Shown piece by piece: positions 35,735 to 45,549 of a stretch of DNA of 64,000 nucleotides. The notes beneath the pieces are model-generated. The model saw only the letters and a program-made list of their open reading frames with translations, had not been told where the DNA came from and made no database searches. Location of the stretch: assembly GCA_035235625.1 (NCBI GenBank), contig CP141140.1:25750685-25814684 (forward strand). The letters run 5' to 3'. Source of the DNA: Saururus chinensis (lineage: Eukaryota; Streptophyta; Magnoliopsida; Piperales; Saururaceae). Made by a program: the position numbers and the translations under genes. Each line of letters starts with the position of its first letter. Within the stretch, counting starts at the first letter, position 1.

Positions 35735-38700
35735 TTACCCCAGATTTGGCTCTCTTCGGCCATCAATGGTGTAGATGGGTATTTGCCAATTCTTGGTGTT
35801 CTTTTTAGGATCATCGGTCAGGCTGAGGTCTTTGTCATCTTCTTTGAAGGTGCGGACAACCGTCTTTGCACCAGCCAAAATTAACCTTTCAACCATGAAA
35901 AGCTGATAGTTGTTCTCAATTACTGGATCTAAAATGTTGCTGTAATTGGATGAATATGCTAACTTATACCTGTAACGGGGAATACCTCAACAGTCAATAT
36001 TATGTCACAAGTAAAAAAAACAGAGACATTGCAAAATCAGAAGCACAGGGTAATGCTACACGTCCCTCCCTATCAGCCATGCTTATCAGTCCTCAAGTCT
36101 CTATGACCAAATGCGGAGCGATTTCCTAACACACTGACTGCATGTAGTGGTAAAAAAAATAAGGAGAGGGGGCTGATAAGGATGCTAACAAATAGGGAAC
36201 AAAAAGCAGTTTCCGTTATAAAACATGTAGCAGCTGAGAAGAGAACGATCTCTGCTTCTAGTAGATATGAAATATGTGTTAATAGGCATGCATATTGCTT
36301 GCTGAAATATGAAAACAGTGATCAGTGGACTCATTTCAATTTTCTACGACCAAAATGTAATTTCCAGTATAACCATGTGCCAATCATCTCAGTGATTTCT
36401 GCAGATAAGTTGGAATTGATCACGAGTTTTATGTAAATGAAATTCCACACATTTTTTTCACAAATTTATTTTAAAAAAGATGAACTACAACTATAATTGT
36501 ACCTGGTAGAAAGGGGAGAAAAGAAACCAGGTGAGCGCTCATTGGAAGCAATAAAGAGTGTTTGTCCAGGCGGAATCCAATTTGCTATCCTCCGAGCAAT
36601 AAATTCAGGGCGGGTATCACGGTCTAGATGAGGATGAAGAGTCCTAACAGTCCCAAATCTATCTTTTCGTGTTTTTATTTTGTCTCCTCGGCGAACATGT
36701 ATAGCATCATAGTCACCAAGTTTCCTCTTAATCTGCAAAAAGAAGTCTGTTATGGCTGCAAAATGATATAAGCGAAACTAAAAGCATAAATGTATAATGC
36801 AAAAAAGCCAGTACAAAAGTTACTTGCGCTTTTTGTCTTTTATCATGGTATTCATCCGCTATTCCTAAATTTAAATCCAAAAGTTTAAGGGAATAACAAC
36901 TTAACTTCGATGTTACAAGTAACGCAACCACAACAGCAATAATTACCCCATTATAAAACTTTGAAATGCACTGTCAGCAGCTATATAACTTCGTGCAATA
37001 TTTCAGGGAAAAATGTTGCCACAAAAAAAATACATAGATGCTTACTTCTTCATTCAATTTTAACACAATCCTTTCAATTTATTACATGTTTATTGACATC
37101 ATAAATTATTATGCCCCTTTTTTCCTGTTAACGAGGGGTGTTTGATGATAGAATCATTGAAGACTAGGGTTTTTGGAGAGAAGAAAGAGCTTCCCTTATA
37201 TTTGAATTAAGGAAGAAGAATACTAGTAAAAGACGAGACCAGCCTCCAAGTATGCTTAGGGTCGCCAACTAAAAAAAAGACACTATTGCCCTCACTTAAG
37301 TGAAGGGCCTATCAATCATAAATTAAGACTACCCCTTATACATAGAACAATGCTACTAAAGACTTAACCAAAAGCGCACAAAGATACAAGCAATTATACT
37401 CCTCTAACATCCGAGTCCTTAGGACCCAACTAAAAGGGTAGTGCAACTGGCCTCTTAAAGCACCATAACCCGCCGCCAATCTCCTTTAGCACATACAAGG
37501 CCCACCCATAATATGTACCCAGGTAAATTGGGATATAATTCTGGGTAGGTGGCCGACAAAGTGAGAGTTCAAACTCAGGACATCTGCTTCTTGAAGTGTG
37601 GTCCTGGTCATACCACCAACACCTCATTGTTAAATTATTATCTTTTTCAACTCAAGGAATAATTGATATTATTATGTCCCCTACCCCATCTCTTCTCATA
37701 TTTAAACTTGCTAAAAATGTAATAATGAACACATTGTAAACATCTTTAATATTTAATTTGTACCCATGAAGATGAAAGAGTAGAAAATGCTAGTGGATGC
37801 AAACCAAATGAGACTCAAATATCCCTATGACAAAATTTAAGACAGGTTTCAACCAATACACGTAGCCAATTTAGAAATGTTTATTAACTTTATCTAACTA
37901 AAGCAGGCATGGGCTGATTACCTTCATTCTTTCCTTCCAACTCTAGACCAGCCATTTTAACTACTCATGGACTATGTTCTATATTAGACATCAATTCCAA
38001 CAAGATGAACTAAACAAATAATATCCTTATATTCAGTGTCTACTTCCCATTCTTGCAAGGAACATCTTAGCTCTAAATTCCATTTATTAATAATAATATC
38101 AACAATAAACAATGATGAGCAAAATGCAAATTTGATTGTGATTTAAGGAATAATGTGAAGTAGATATCGACCTTCTCTGCTGCATCTCTTAGTTTCTTTG
38201 CTGCCATCAGTGGGAGAAATGAATAAGGCAAAGTTATTGCAGTGCGATTATTACGATCCTTGCATTCCATAAACCTACGTGAAAGTTGGAGGAATCTATT
38301 CAAGGATCAGCTGTTGAAATAGAAAACATAGTTTAAAAACTGACGTCATCAACCCAAATTTCTAGGTCACAAAAAACATATTAGCACTAACTTGACATTT
38401 GTTCATAACATATTTGGTTTTGAAATATATGCTCCTTGGTCCATACAGTACCCAATTACAACCCCATCATGGCTGCAACTTCAGTGTTTAAATTCACCAG
38501 TATGCACAAATTAACTCTATTCCAAGCCAAAAATTATTATTCCAAAGTAGAATAATTCAAGCCAGACAGTAATTTTGCTCTTGAATGTTAATCATAAACC
38601 ATATAATACCATGCCAACATAAACAAATAGCATGACATAACAACTGGAGAAAAAAGCATGCACAGGCGAGCAAAATTATACAGAAGTATACCATGACAAC

Positions 38701-40114
38701 GGGCTTGCAGTACGATTTATCAGCAGCAGATTTGAGTATCTTTCACTATCTTTAAGATCCATCCGACTGACTCCTTCGACATGAGCCACACCACGATCTC
38801 CTAGCTTCATGCTCGTTGACAGTATTTCATACCATGTTTTAGAGTTGTCTAGAATTACAGGGACAGTTTCAGACATGAGGTCTAAATCATATAGTGAATC
38901 CATAGAGCATGAGCTTGCTTCCCATCTAGCAAAAGAGGAAATGGAAAAGATGATAGATTGTGCAAAGAAAAACTGCAAACAAGATTCATAAAGAAAAGAG
39001 ACATAATAGTGGCAAGAACTTTGTTTTCATACACTTACAACACAATGGTCTGTAGAAAGATATATAGTAGCTACAAACAGTGGCAACTAGGAAAAAAAAC
39101 AAGATAAAAAAGAGCTAGACTGGGCTTACCTTTCCTCCGATGTCTCATTCTTCAACTGATGGAGGATTCCTTTCTTGTTGTGTATTGGATTGATGCACAA
39201 TCTAGACGGCATCACAAAAGTTCTGAAAAAGGTAAAAATAAAGAATAAAAATTTAAGCCGTTAGCAATTATAATCATATCAATGAAGATACATAAGATTC
39301 AAGGTCAAACAACAATTGCTGGTTGAATCATTTTTTCCCTTTTTGAGCCAGTCGCTAACATCATTTCAGTCATGTTTCTCCCACGGACCAGAACACAACT
39401 GTTCCACAAAATGTTTCCACTTGAAGAAAAAGATAACTGATACCAAGTTCTTTGTTTCAACCACGACGTTCTCGTAACAAAATAGCTATAGTCCAACTAT
39501 ACATCCTTTTTCTCTCTCCATCAAATAGAAAAGGAAAACCCAACTCAGCAACAGAAAAAGAAAACTAAGAGGGACACGCTCAGAAGCCATTGTTAGTACA
39601 ACCAATTTGTTATCCGTTGACTAAGTTAAAATTTTAATCAAACTTATCTTCCAATTGAGATGTGAGCTCAAATCCTCCAACTGAACAAAAAAAGCCAGAA
39701 ATGAACAAAACTCCACCAAAAACAAGGCAACAAGTGAAAAAATTGGATTAAAAAATGGAATAAAGAACTTGTTTTCTCTTATGTTCACCTCTGCAAAAAC
39801 ATAGCTTCTTCGAGGGCACATCGGAGACTCGATTCCTGGTGACCCAGTCCCTCACACGAATCACAGTGCTTCCCCGGGCAATCAATCCTATCCCCCCAAT
39901 ACAAATACTTGTGTTCATATTTATCACTCGCCCTGCTGTCTTCCCACTCGGGAATCGGTAACCCGTAGCTAGAGATGGAAGCAATGGAGAACCCATAACT
40001 CGAAACCGAGGATACGTAAATGCAGATAAAGGCAACGGCAAGAACGGCGATCGACAGGAAGAAAATTCGGGATCTGGGTTGTTGCTTGTTCCTCGAATTC
40101 TTGTAGATCGCCAT
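35735..40114 (-). CDS. O-fucosyltransferase-like type II membrane protein
   Basis: Six minus-strand exons (40114-39789, 39222-39130, 38925-38692, 38274-38172, 36732-36503, 35969-35735) join in phase to 406 residues. A short basic cytoplasmic N terminus is followed by one membrane segment (about residues 17-34, IFFLSIAVLAVAFICIYVSS) and a Ser-rich stem, the layout of a Golgi type II glycosyltransferase. A Cys-rich patch follows (CPGKHCDSC, SSLRC). Exon 5 carries DYDAIHVRRGDKIKTRKDRF (motif at about residues 264-270), which resembles motif I of fucosyltransferases (HVRRTDK in FUT8; HxR in plant O-FucTs), where an arginine contacts GDP-fucose. The C-terminal part has FMVERLILAGAKTVVRTFKE. The start was chosen at MAIYKNSRNK because it gives the signal anchor directly. 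Donor substrate and activity are inferred from the motif only. Confidence 0.8.
37432..37625 (-). mobile_element. Probable tRNA-derived SINE
   Basis: On the minus strand GTTGGTGGTATGACCAGGA resembles an RNA polymerase III A box, and CCTGAGTTTGAACTCTC, about 40 bases later, resembles the B box (GGTTCGAATCC type). A non-tRNA body follows with GTACATATTATGGGTGGGCC and CGGCGGGTTATGGTGCTTTA, a body type remembered from Au-like plant SINEs. It lies in intron 4 of the O-fucosyltransferase-like gene. Target duplications and the 3' tail were not resolved. Confidence 0.55.
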
Positions 40115-40637
40115 ATCCACCAACCCAAGGCAAAACCACTCCGGACTAAACAAAGCTTCCGCCTTTACAACTCGTACTTGCAAATTCTGAGGCACCCATA
40201 TCTCCTCGCCAGTTTTCTAATCGGAAAACATTTTCTCCGGCCATCTTCCACGGCTCCGGCCAATTTTTTAGCGGAGGCGATCTTGCCAGGCACATACCCA
40301 TCTCGGGGAAGGATGGCTCTCTGTTTTAGCTAGAATGAAGTCAAAGGGAGGAGGGACTTCGATTTGGCATTTTTTATTAAGTTGCGGGGTATTTCCGTCG
40401 CTTCATCTTCACAGCCCCGTCCTCTGCCTCCGAAACTCCCATAATTTGTTGTTGAGTATGCGCTTCCCGCATCCGGCCGCGTAGCGTTAAGAATAAATCA
40501 TTGGCACACTTTCCTAAGTAATACGCACTGTCGGATTAAGATTCAATAATTTGCGATGTATTAGACGCACGGAACTAAGGTGCTTTGGGTGTATGTTATA
40601 TTTTTAAATTTTTTAATGAAAAAAGTTATAATTAATA

Positions 40638-40872
40638 TTCTTCTTTTTATATTAATAATTATATTTAAAAATAATAATAATTTTAAATAAATAATAAATT
40701 TTCTATTTCGAAGAAGGGAAAATAAATTGATGAGATTTGTTTTAAGTATATTTAATTACTTAGAATTGAACAAAATAATTCAGTCCCACCAATTATGGTG
40801 GGAGTGTGATCTAAATTTAGTATAGAATAAATTTTTTTATCAAATAAAGCGATCATTTTATGACGGAGGGGA
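40638..40872. mobile_element. Stowaway-like MITE
   Basis: Left end TTCTTCTTTTTATATTAATA after TA; right end TTTATGACGGAGGGGA before TA, inverted with respect to the left. About 235 bp, somewhat diverged on the left. Confidence 0.65.
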
Positions 40873-40891
40873 TATTAGGTAGTGCCTATAG

Positions 40892-41122
40892 TTAGAATAA
40901 AATATTTTTTATGTTTCACTTTAACAATAAGGCTAATGTAAGGAACATAAGAAAACCTTTCGTCTATGTGATAGACAATACAAATGCTAGCACATATTAA
41001 CATTAATGATATTAGTGTTAACATGTGCTAGCATATGCACCATCATTTTTAAATATTAAAAGCTCAAATATATTTTTTATGTAGCTCATTGTCAAAGGAG
41101 AACATGAAAAACTCTTCCTAAT
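40892..41122. mobile_element. Short inverted-repeat element (MITE, family unknown)
   Basis: AGAATAAAATATTTTTTATG with TTTCACTTTAACAATAAGGC on the left pairs, imperfectly, with the inverse of GCTCATTGTCAAAGGAGAAC with ATGAAAAACTCTTCCTAA on the right. A related pair of ends is found near 16262-16465, so this is a dispersed family. The target duplication is not clear. Confidence 0.5.
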
Positions 41123-41331
41123 TAAAATAGGCCCAATAGAAAACATTATAGGACTACTAAATCTTAATATTTTACATATTTACCCCTAATAATGAGCATG
41201 GTTTGCTTATCATTCGTTTATGTCATCTCTTATAACTATGACATTTGCCACAAAGGGTTAATCCGCAGAGTGTGAATTTAAATGATCATGATCGTGCATA
41301 GAAAATTTGAGCCCTATAGTGAACAATGCTA

Positions 41332-41440
41332 CTTTCTCTATCCTATATTAATAGTTTTAAATAATTTTTAAAAAATTAAATAGAGTAAATAATGTAAAAA
41401 TAATAAAGTAAATAAAACGATTAATATGGGACAAATGAAG
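41332..41440. mobile_element. Short Stowaway-like MITE
   Basis: TA then CTTTCTCTATCCTATATTAA at left; inverted TTAATATGGGACAAATGAAG then TA at right; about 109 bp. Confidence 0.7.
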
Positions 41441-42037
41441 TATTTCTCCTTTTAGTATCTCACCTTAGAACTTACTCTATACATCACTACCATTAATTTG
41501 CGATGATGTTAAAATACAATGATAATACATGAAATGGATTCTAAAGTGATATTTATAAAGGGGAAAGAATATTCTCCACCCAACATAAACAAGTAAAAGA
41601 ACTTAGATTTAGGGCATTTTAGGGAATCACTTTAGCTTTTAAAATAAAATAATTATAAATTAAGATTAAATTAACTTGAAATTTAGGGTTCAATAGGGGC
41701 CCTTTTAACTCATTTTCTTTTCTTATTAAACACACCTTTTGGAGTTGTTGGGCTTCTACTTGAGTTTTAAAGTAAAGCAACTTAGAAATTTTTTTAGTGA
41801 CTTAATATTTATAGTCGTTGATGTGTACTTAATCAACATTGTTTAAATGACAAAGTTAGTTTTTGGCAATAAAAATTAACGTTAGTCTAACATTACTAGG
41901 CTTAAAAACACTTTTTTACTAGAATCTCTTCCTAAGTAGGGTTGACTTGTAAAGTCTCAACAAGCCTGATGAGACGTATTAGCCAGGAAGACGTATTAAG
42001 CATGCGCACTAAATAAAATAAAACTTTCGGGCCCCGT

Positions 42038-42928
42038 TCATCTGCCCCCAAATCGGAGGCATCCAAAGAATCCGGACTGCTTGTAGGCCAGACGGGTCCT
42101 CCACCTTGGGTCCGCGGCTTTCTGAATGGGCTTTATCAAGGCCCGGTCCTTGTCCTTTGGGTCCGCCCTGCCCGCAGAGGCGCTCCGAAAGAGGAGAAAA
42201 TCCTTGATCTTCTGTTTGGTTGACTTCCCGGTAGACTTCTCGGACTCGGATCTAGATCTCACAGGTCCGGTCAACCTCCCGGACCCTGATCTCCCTCCTC
42301 TTGTATCCTTCTTCTGTAAATCGGATTTACCCGTTTCGGAACTGCTATCCCCGGTTAAAGTTGGAGGAATGGGCTTGATGGGGTGGCTCTTAGACCGCGT
42401 GGCCTTGGCAGGGCCCCAACACGGCGAAAGGGACTGGGTCCGGCGATGCAAGAGGTGCGAGTTATGGTCCATGTACCCGTTATCCGATTCCCTCGGCACA
42501 ACACTAAGACCCGAGAAGGACCCGCATTTGACTCGATTCAACACCCCTAGGGTTGCACTTGCACCTGATGGACCCGTGACCTCAAGTTGGGGCGGTGGCC
42601 TGAGTGGCCAAGCGACGCCATTGCTAAAGTGCCTGTCAACAGAGGACATAGATGGGCGAAGCTCTAACCCCTCCTCTTTGTGAGGCCATGGGGGGCCGTA
42701 ATAGGTCATCTGGCCCGCTTCAAAACTAATCTCAAATGCAAATTCATCAGAGTCTGAATCAACGGTGGTAGCAGTAGTGATAGTAGCGGTGGTAGCGGCC
42801 GTGCCTTGTACGCTGACCCAAGTAGGACTATTTGGAGCAGTCATGTAACTTGAGGACTCACTGGCTTCTAACGTGGGTGCAGGCCCATCCATATTAGGCA
42901 TGAGAGTGTAAAGGGCGATGGCTTTCAT
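42038..42928 (-). CDS. DUF1645-like plant regulator, intronless
   Basis: A single uninterrupted 296-residue frame. It has a Ser/Thr-rich N terminus with SSSYMTAPNSPTWVSVQG, an acidic-aromatic patch SDEFAFEISFEAG, a long low-complexity middle rich in Ser, Pro, Gly, Arg and Lys, and a basic C-terminal block QKIKDFLLFRSASAGRADPK. The order of (T/S)APxSP, an EFxFE-type motif and a KIKDxLLFRSASxGRAxxKD block is that of plant DUF1645 proteins (rice SGL, stress tolerance and grain length, is one). Usual length is 250-330 residues and most members lack introns, which agrees. Met-1 and Met-10 (MPNMDG) are both possible starts; the first was kept. The protein is probably soluble and mostly disordered, possibly nuclear. 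No biochemical activity is known for the family. Confidence 0.65.
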   Translation of the reverse strand: MKAIALYTLMPNMDGPAPTLEASESSSYMTAPNSPTWVSVQGTAATTATITTATTVDSDSDEFAFEISFEAGQMTYYGPPWPHKEEGLELRPSMSSVDRHFSNGVAWPLRPPPQLEVTGPSGASATLGVLNRVKCGSFSGLSVVPRESDNGYMDHNSHLLHRRTQSLSPCWGPAKATRSKSHPIKPIPPTLTGDSSSETGKSDLQKKDTRGGRSGSGRLTGPVRSRSESEKSTGKSTKQKIKDFLLFRSASAGRADPKDKDRALIKPIQKAADPRWRTRLAYKQSGFFGCLRFGGR

Positions 42929-44540
42929 TGCAACTTGCTAGACTTCCCATCACTAATGCACAAGCAGGCAACATGGCCCTTCATTTATATGGGTCTTCGG
43001 CCTTGAGATGATCCTTAATCAATCTTCAAAAGCTGGTACACTAGGACTGTGGCTGAGGACAAGTTGCAGGTCAGGAGGATCATAGGTTCAAGTAAAAGTA
43101 ATTCCTGTTTTTGTTGGGGCATGATGGTGAAGCTTGACCTTACTATGAACACATATAGTAGACATTAGAGTGGTAATCTGATTGCTAATTTCGGTTTAAA
43201 GTTTGGAATGTCTGACTTGACTTTTGTCTGCCTTATGAAACCTTGCCGCCTTGGACTGCTGCCTTTGCTTTCGCAAATAGTAAAACAGCTGGAATAGAGA
43301 CAAGGCAACCTATACAAATTGATGTTTATCTTAAATGACTATTTTTGTTTAAAAAAATCCAACCGATGAGAATAAGCCATTCTTAACAAGAAAATAGTAT
43401 TTATACTTTATTTTTTTTAATATCAAAGGTTTTATACCACCTTTAATTAGATAAAAAAAAGTGGCACACCTGACAATACGAGGTTAACTTTTACCTATTT
43501 AATTATAAGTGGTGTAAGGCTTATGGGCATAAGAATATCACTATCTATTATAAGAGGCTTATTCTAAAACACAACCAGCCTTACTTGTCTTTCCTATTAC
43601 TAATAAACTCTTTATCCTAAAATAAATATTATTTTTAGTTTTTTAAAATGAATTAATTTTAATTTATTTTAAAAAAACACAATAAGACACTTATTTTAGG
43701 ATAGAGGAAATACTTTATTTCCAATATGGACTATTTGAGAAGCTAAAAACTTCTACGAGCTGGGGGTTTAGTAGGAGCTAATATGAAATTGAGTTCTAGA
43801 AATTGCTAACAGACACAAGAGTAATTTACTAATTGTCAGCTTTTTATATTTGGATTCCTTTTTTGGACTTTGCATAGAAAAGTATGTGCCAATGTTACTG
43901 AGGATGTGAGTCAAATTTCATGGAAAGAGTTTGAGTGGACTGCTTTGATAGATCTCATTTACCAAAAGTACTTGCAAATTCACTTTGAAGCACCAGTGTC
44001 ATGGAATATACTCCATTTCATAGTTTCATCTTAATACAATAACCAATCTTGTATTGTAGTCTGTGGAGAGATGGGGATTTCTAAGGGAGTGTCCCTTTAA
44101 TTATTCATGTAGTCAAATCTAACCTAATAAAGCATATAATTATTGCATGCCTTTTTCTTTTTCTCTTGAAGTTTGATTGAACTTTAGATTTTTTGGGGGA
44201 GCTTTATGAATTGAAACCTGACAGTATTATTGAAGTAAGATCTTAATAAAGTCATCTTATTAGTTAATATCCATATCATGAAAAACTTTCTCTTGAGAAC
44301 ACATTAATTATGTGAGAATAATTGCTTGTGTAGAAAGGAGAATTCACTGGCAAGGAGTGAGCTTAGAAAAAAATTAACTATACTAGCCTAGTCCAAATAA
44401 TGGCAATACAATGAGGAAATAGACATCAAACTACACCATGTAAACTAAAGAACTTGGTGAAAAAAAATGCATCTTATAATTTAGACATCTACCATTACAG
44501 GTAGATTATAACAATTTGAATCCATAATCATGTTTCATTT
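42929..44540. other. Intergenic, no recognisable gene
   Basis: Upstream region of the DUF1645-like gene followed by A/T-rich sequence. A MITE is at 43605-43711. A block near 43424-43480 (TATCAAAGGTTTTATACCAC) resembles one near 60995-61080, suggesting a dispersed short repeat. Confidence 0.5.
43605..43711. mobile_element. Short Stowaway-like MITE
   Basis: Left CTCTTTATCCTAAAATAAAT and inverted right CTTATTTTAGGATAGAGGAA; about 107 bp. The TAAAATAA-type subterminal sequence is standard for Stowaway. The flanking TA is clear on the right only. Confidence 0.7.
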
Positions 44541-45104
44541 TCATGACTTAATCATTCTTTCTTCCGCTTCCTCCCATGCCGTGGGCGACCACCCTGAAGA
44601 ACAGCCATGCAGATGGCTAACAAGTCTCATCGGCAAAAAAGACCTAGCTCGCCTACCCAAGGCCTTTGGCCGCCAGCCTGACTCTCCATTTTCCTTCCTC
44701 ACCTTCTCAAGGGCTGCCATGAATGGATCAAATTCCTTACTCTTGGACCTCAGCCCTGAGAAGGAACTATGATTGATTGAATCCCTTACTTTCCGATTGC
44801 TTACGAGTGCTAGCCGAGGCGGGAGCCTCAACGGCAATGGATTGCCGCCGATCATGCCCTCCTTGGATTCCCCGGGAAGAAGGTCCTCCTTCAGCCTCTG
44901 CTCTTGCTGTTCTAGCCATGCACGTAAAGGGTCCTCGAGTCTGTGTCTCCTCATATTGAACTTAAACCCCAAGCCCAAGTGAAACTCGTGCGAGTCATAA
45001 TTGGGCTTACCACTATTGTCGTCCCATGATTTTAGCACATACCCACCAGAATGTGAGAGAACACTGAAGCTAGTCCTAGTCATGTGAAATGGGGAAACAT
45101 CCAT
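44541..45104 (-). CDS. Unrecognised 187-residue protein, intronless
   Basis: One open frame on the minus strand with composition unlike the surrounding A/T-rich DNA. The sequence opens MDVSPFHMTRTSFSVLSHSG, then has HEFHLGLGFKFNMRRHRLED, a charged helical stretch RAWLEQQEQRLKEDLLPGES, a Pro/Leu/Arg segment LPLRLPPRLALVSNRKVRDS, and a basic C-terminal third with LGRRARSFLPMRLVSHLHGC before an acidic tail. No signal peptide, membrane segment or known domain is recognised. Overall it is basic and probably soluble; the central stretch could form a short coiled coil. Met-8 is an alternative start. It is on the same strand as the DUF1645-like gene 1.6 kb downstream, with no sign of a shared transcript. 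It could be a lineage-restricted plant gene; the opposite-strand frames are shadows. Confidence 0.5.
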   Translation of the reverse strand: MDVSPFHMTRTSFSVLSHSGGYVLKSWDDNSGKPNYDSHEFHLGLGFKFNMRRHRLEDPLRAWLEQQEQRLKEDLLPGESKEGMIGGNPLPLRLPPRLALVSNRKVRDSINHSSFSGLRSKSKEFDPFMAALEKVRKENGESGWRPKALGRRARSFLPMRLVSHLHGCSSGWSPTAWEEAEERMIKS

Positions 45105-45549
45105 AGGTAGTCTTCGGACTCAAAGAGTAGGTTTGAGTAAGTTAGCTGTGAATGGGAGAAAATAATAGATGCATTTATAAGTTCTTGTATCAGGGAACAA
45201 CCTATTTTCCCCCTTGATTAAGCATCTAACACTAATTAATGCAAGATTAAGAAGTTAGAGTGATCATGGCTTTAGATAAGTTGCCAAGGGGTATCTTTGA
45301 TTTCTGAGTTGTCCAAACCATCAGTTGGCTAGCCCTATAAAGGCCGAAGGCTATTTTGACCTTTTGTTAATGTGTTCTCCTATGTGACACAACTCTATTT
45401 TGAAGCTGTGCGTGAACGAGTGGTGTGATGAATTTATTAGTTTTCGTGTTGGTCTTGACTCTTGACAGTAGATATTGACTATTGACCATACCTACCAAAT
45501 CTGTATTAGTAGGCAAATTTTGACATATGTTTGCTTAAATGACATGTTT

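Larger units (their letters stand above)
40115..42037. other. Intergenic, MITE-rich
   Basis: Contains the upstream region of the O-fucosyltransferase-like gene (40115 to about 40500, relatively GC-rich), two Stowaway-like MITEs and an inverted-repeat element listed separately, then A/T-rich sequence. No open frame looks coding. Confidence 0.6.

Noticed and set aside
37560-37625. tRNA gene
   Set aside because: A- and B-box-like motifs exist, but the sequence does not fold as a cloverleaf and continues into a SINE-like body.
42126-42683. 185-residue plus-strand frame
   Set aside because: Exact shadow of the DUF1645-like gene on the other strand; the minus frame carries the family motifs.
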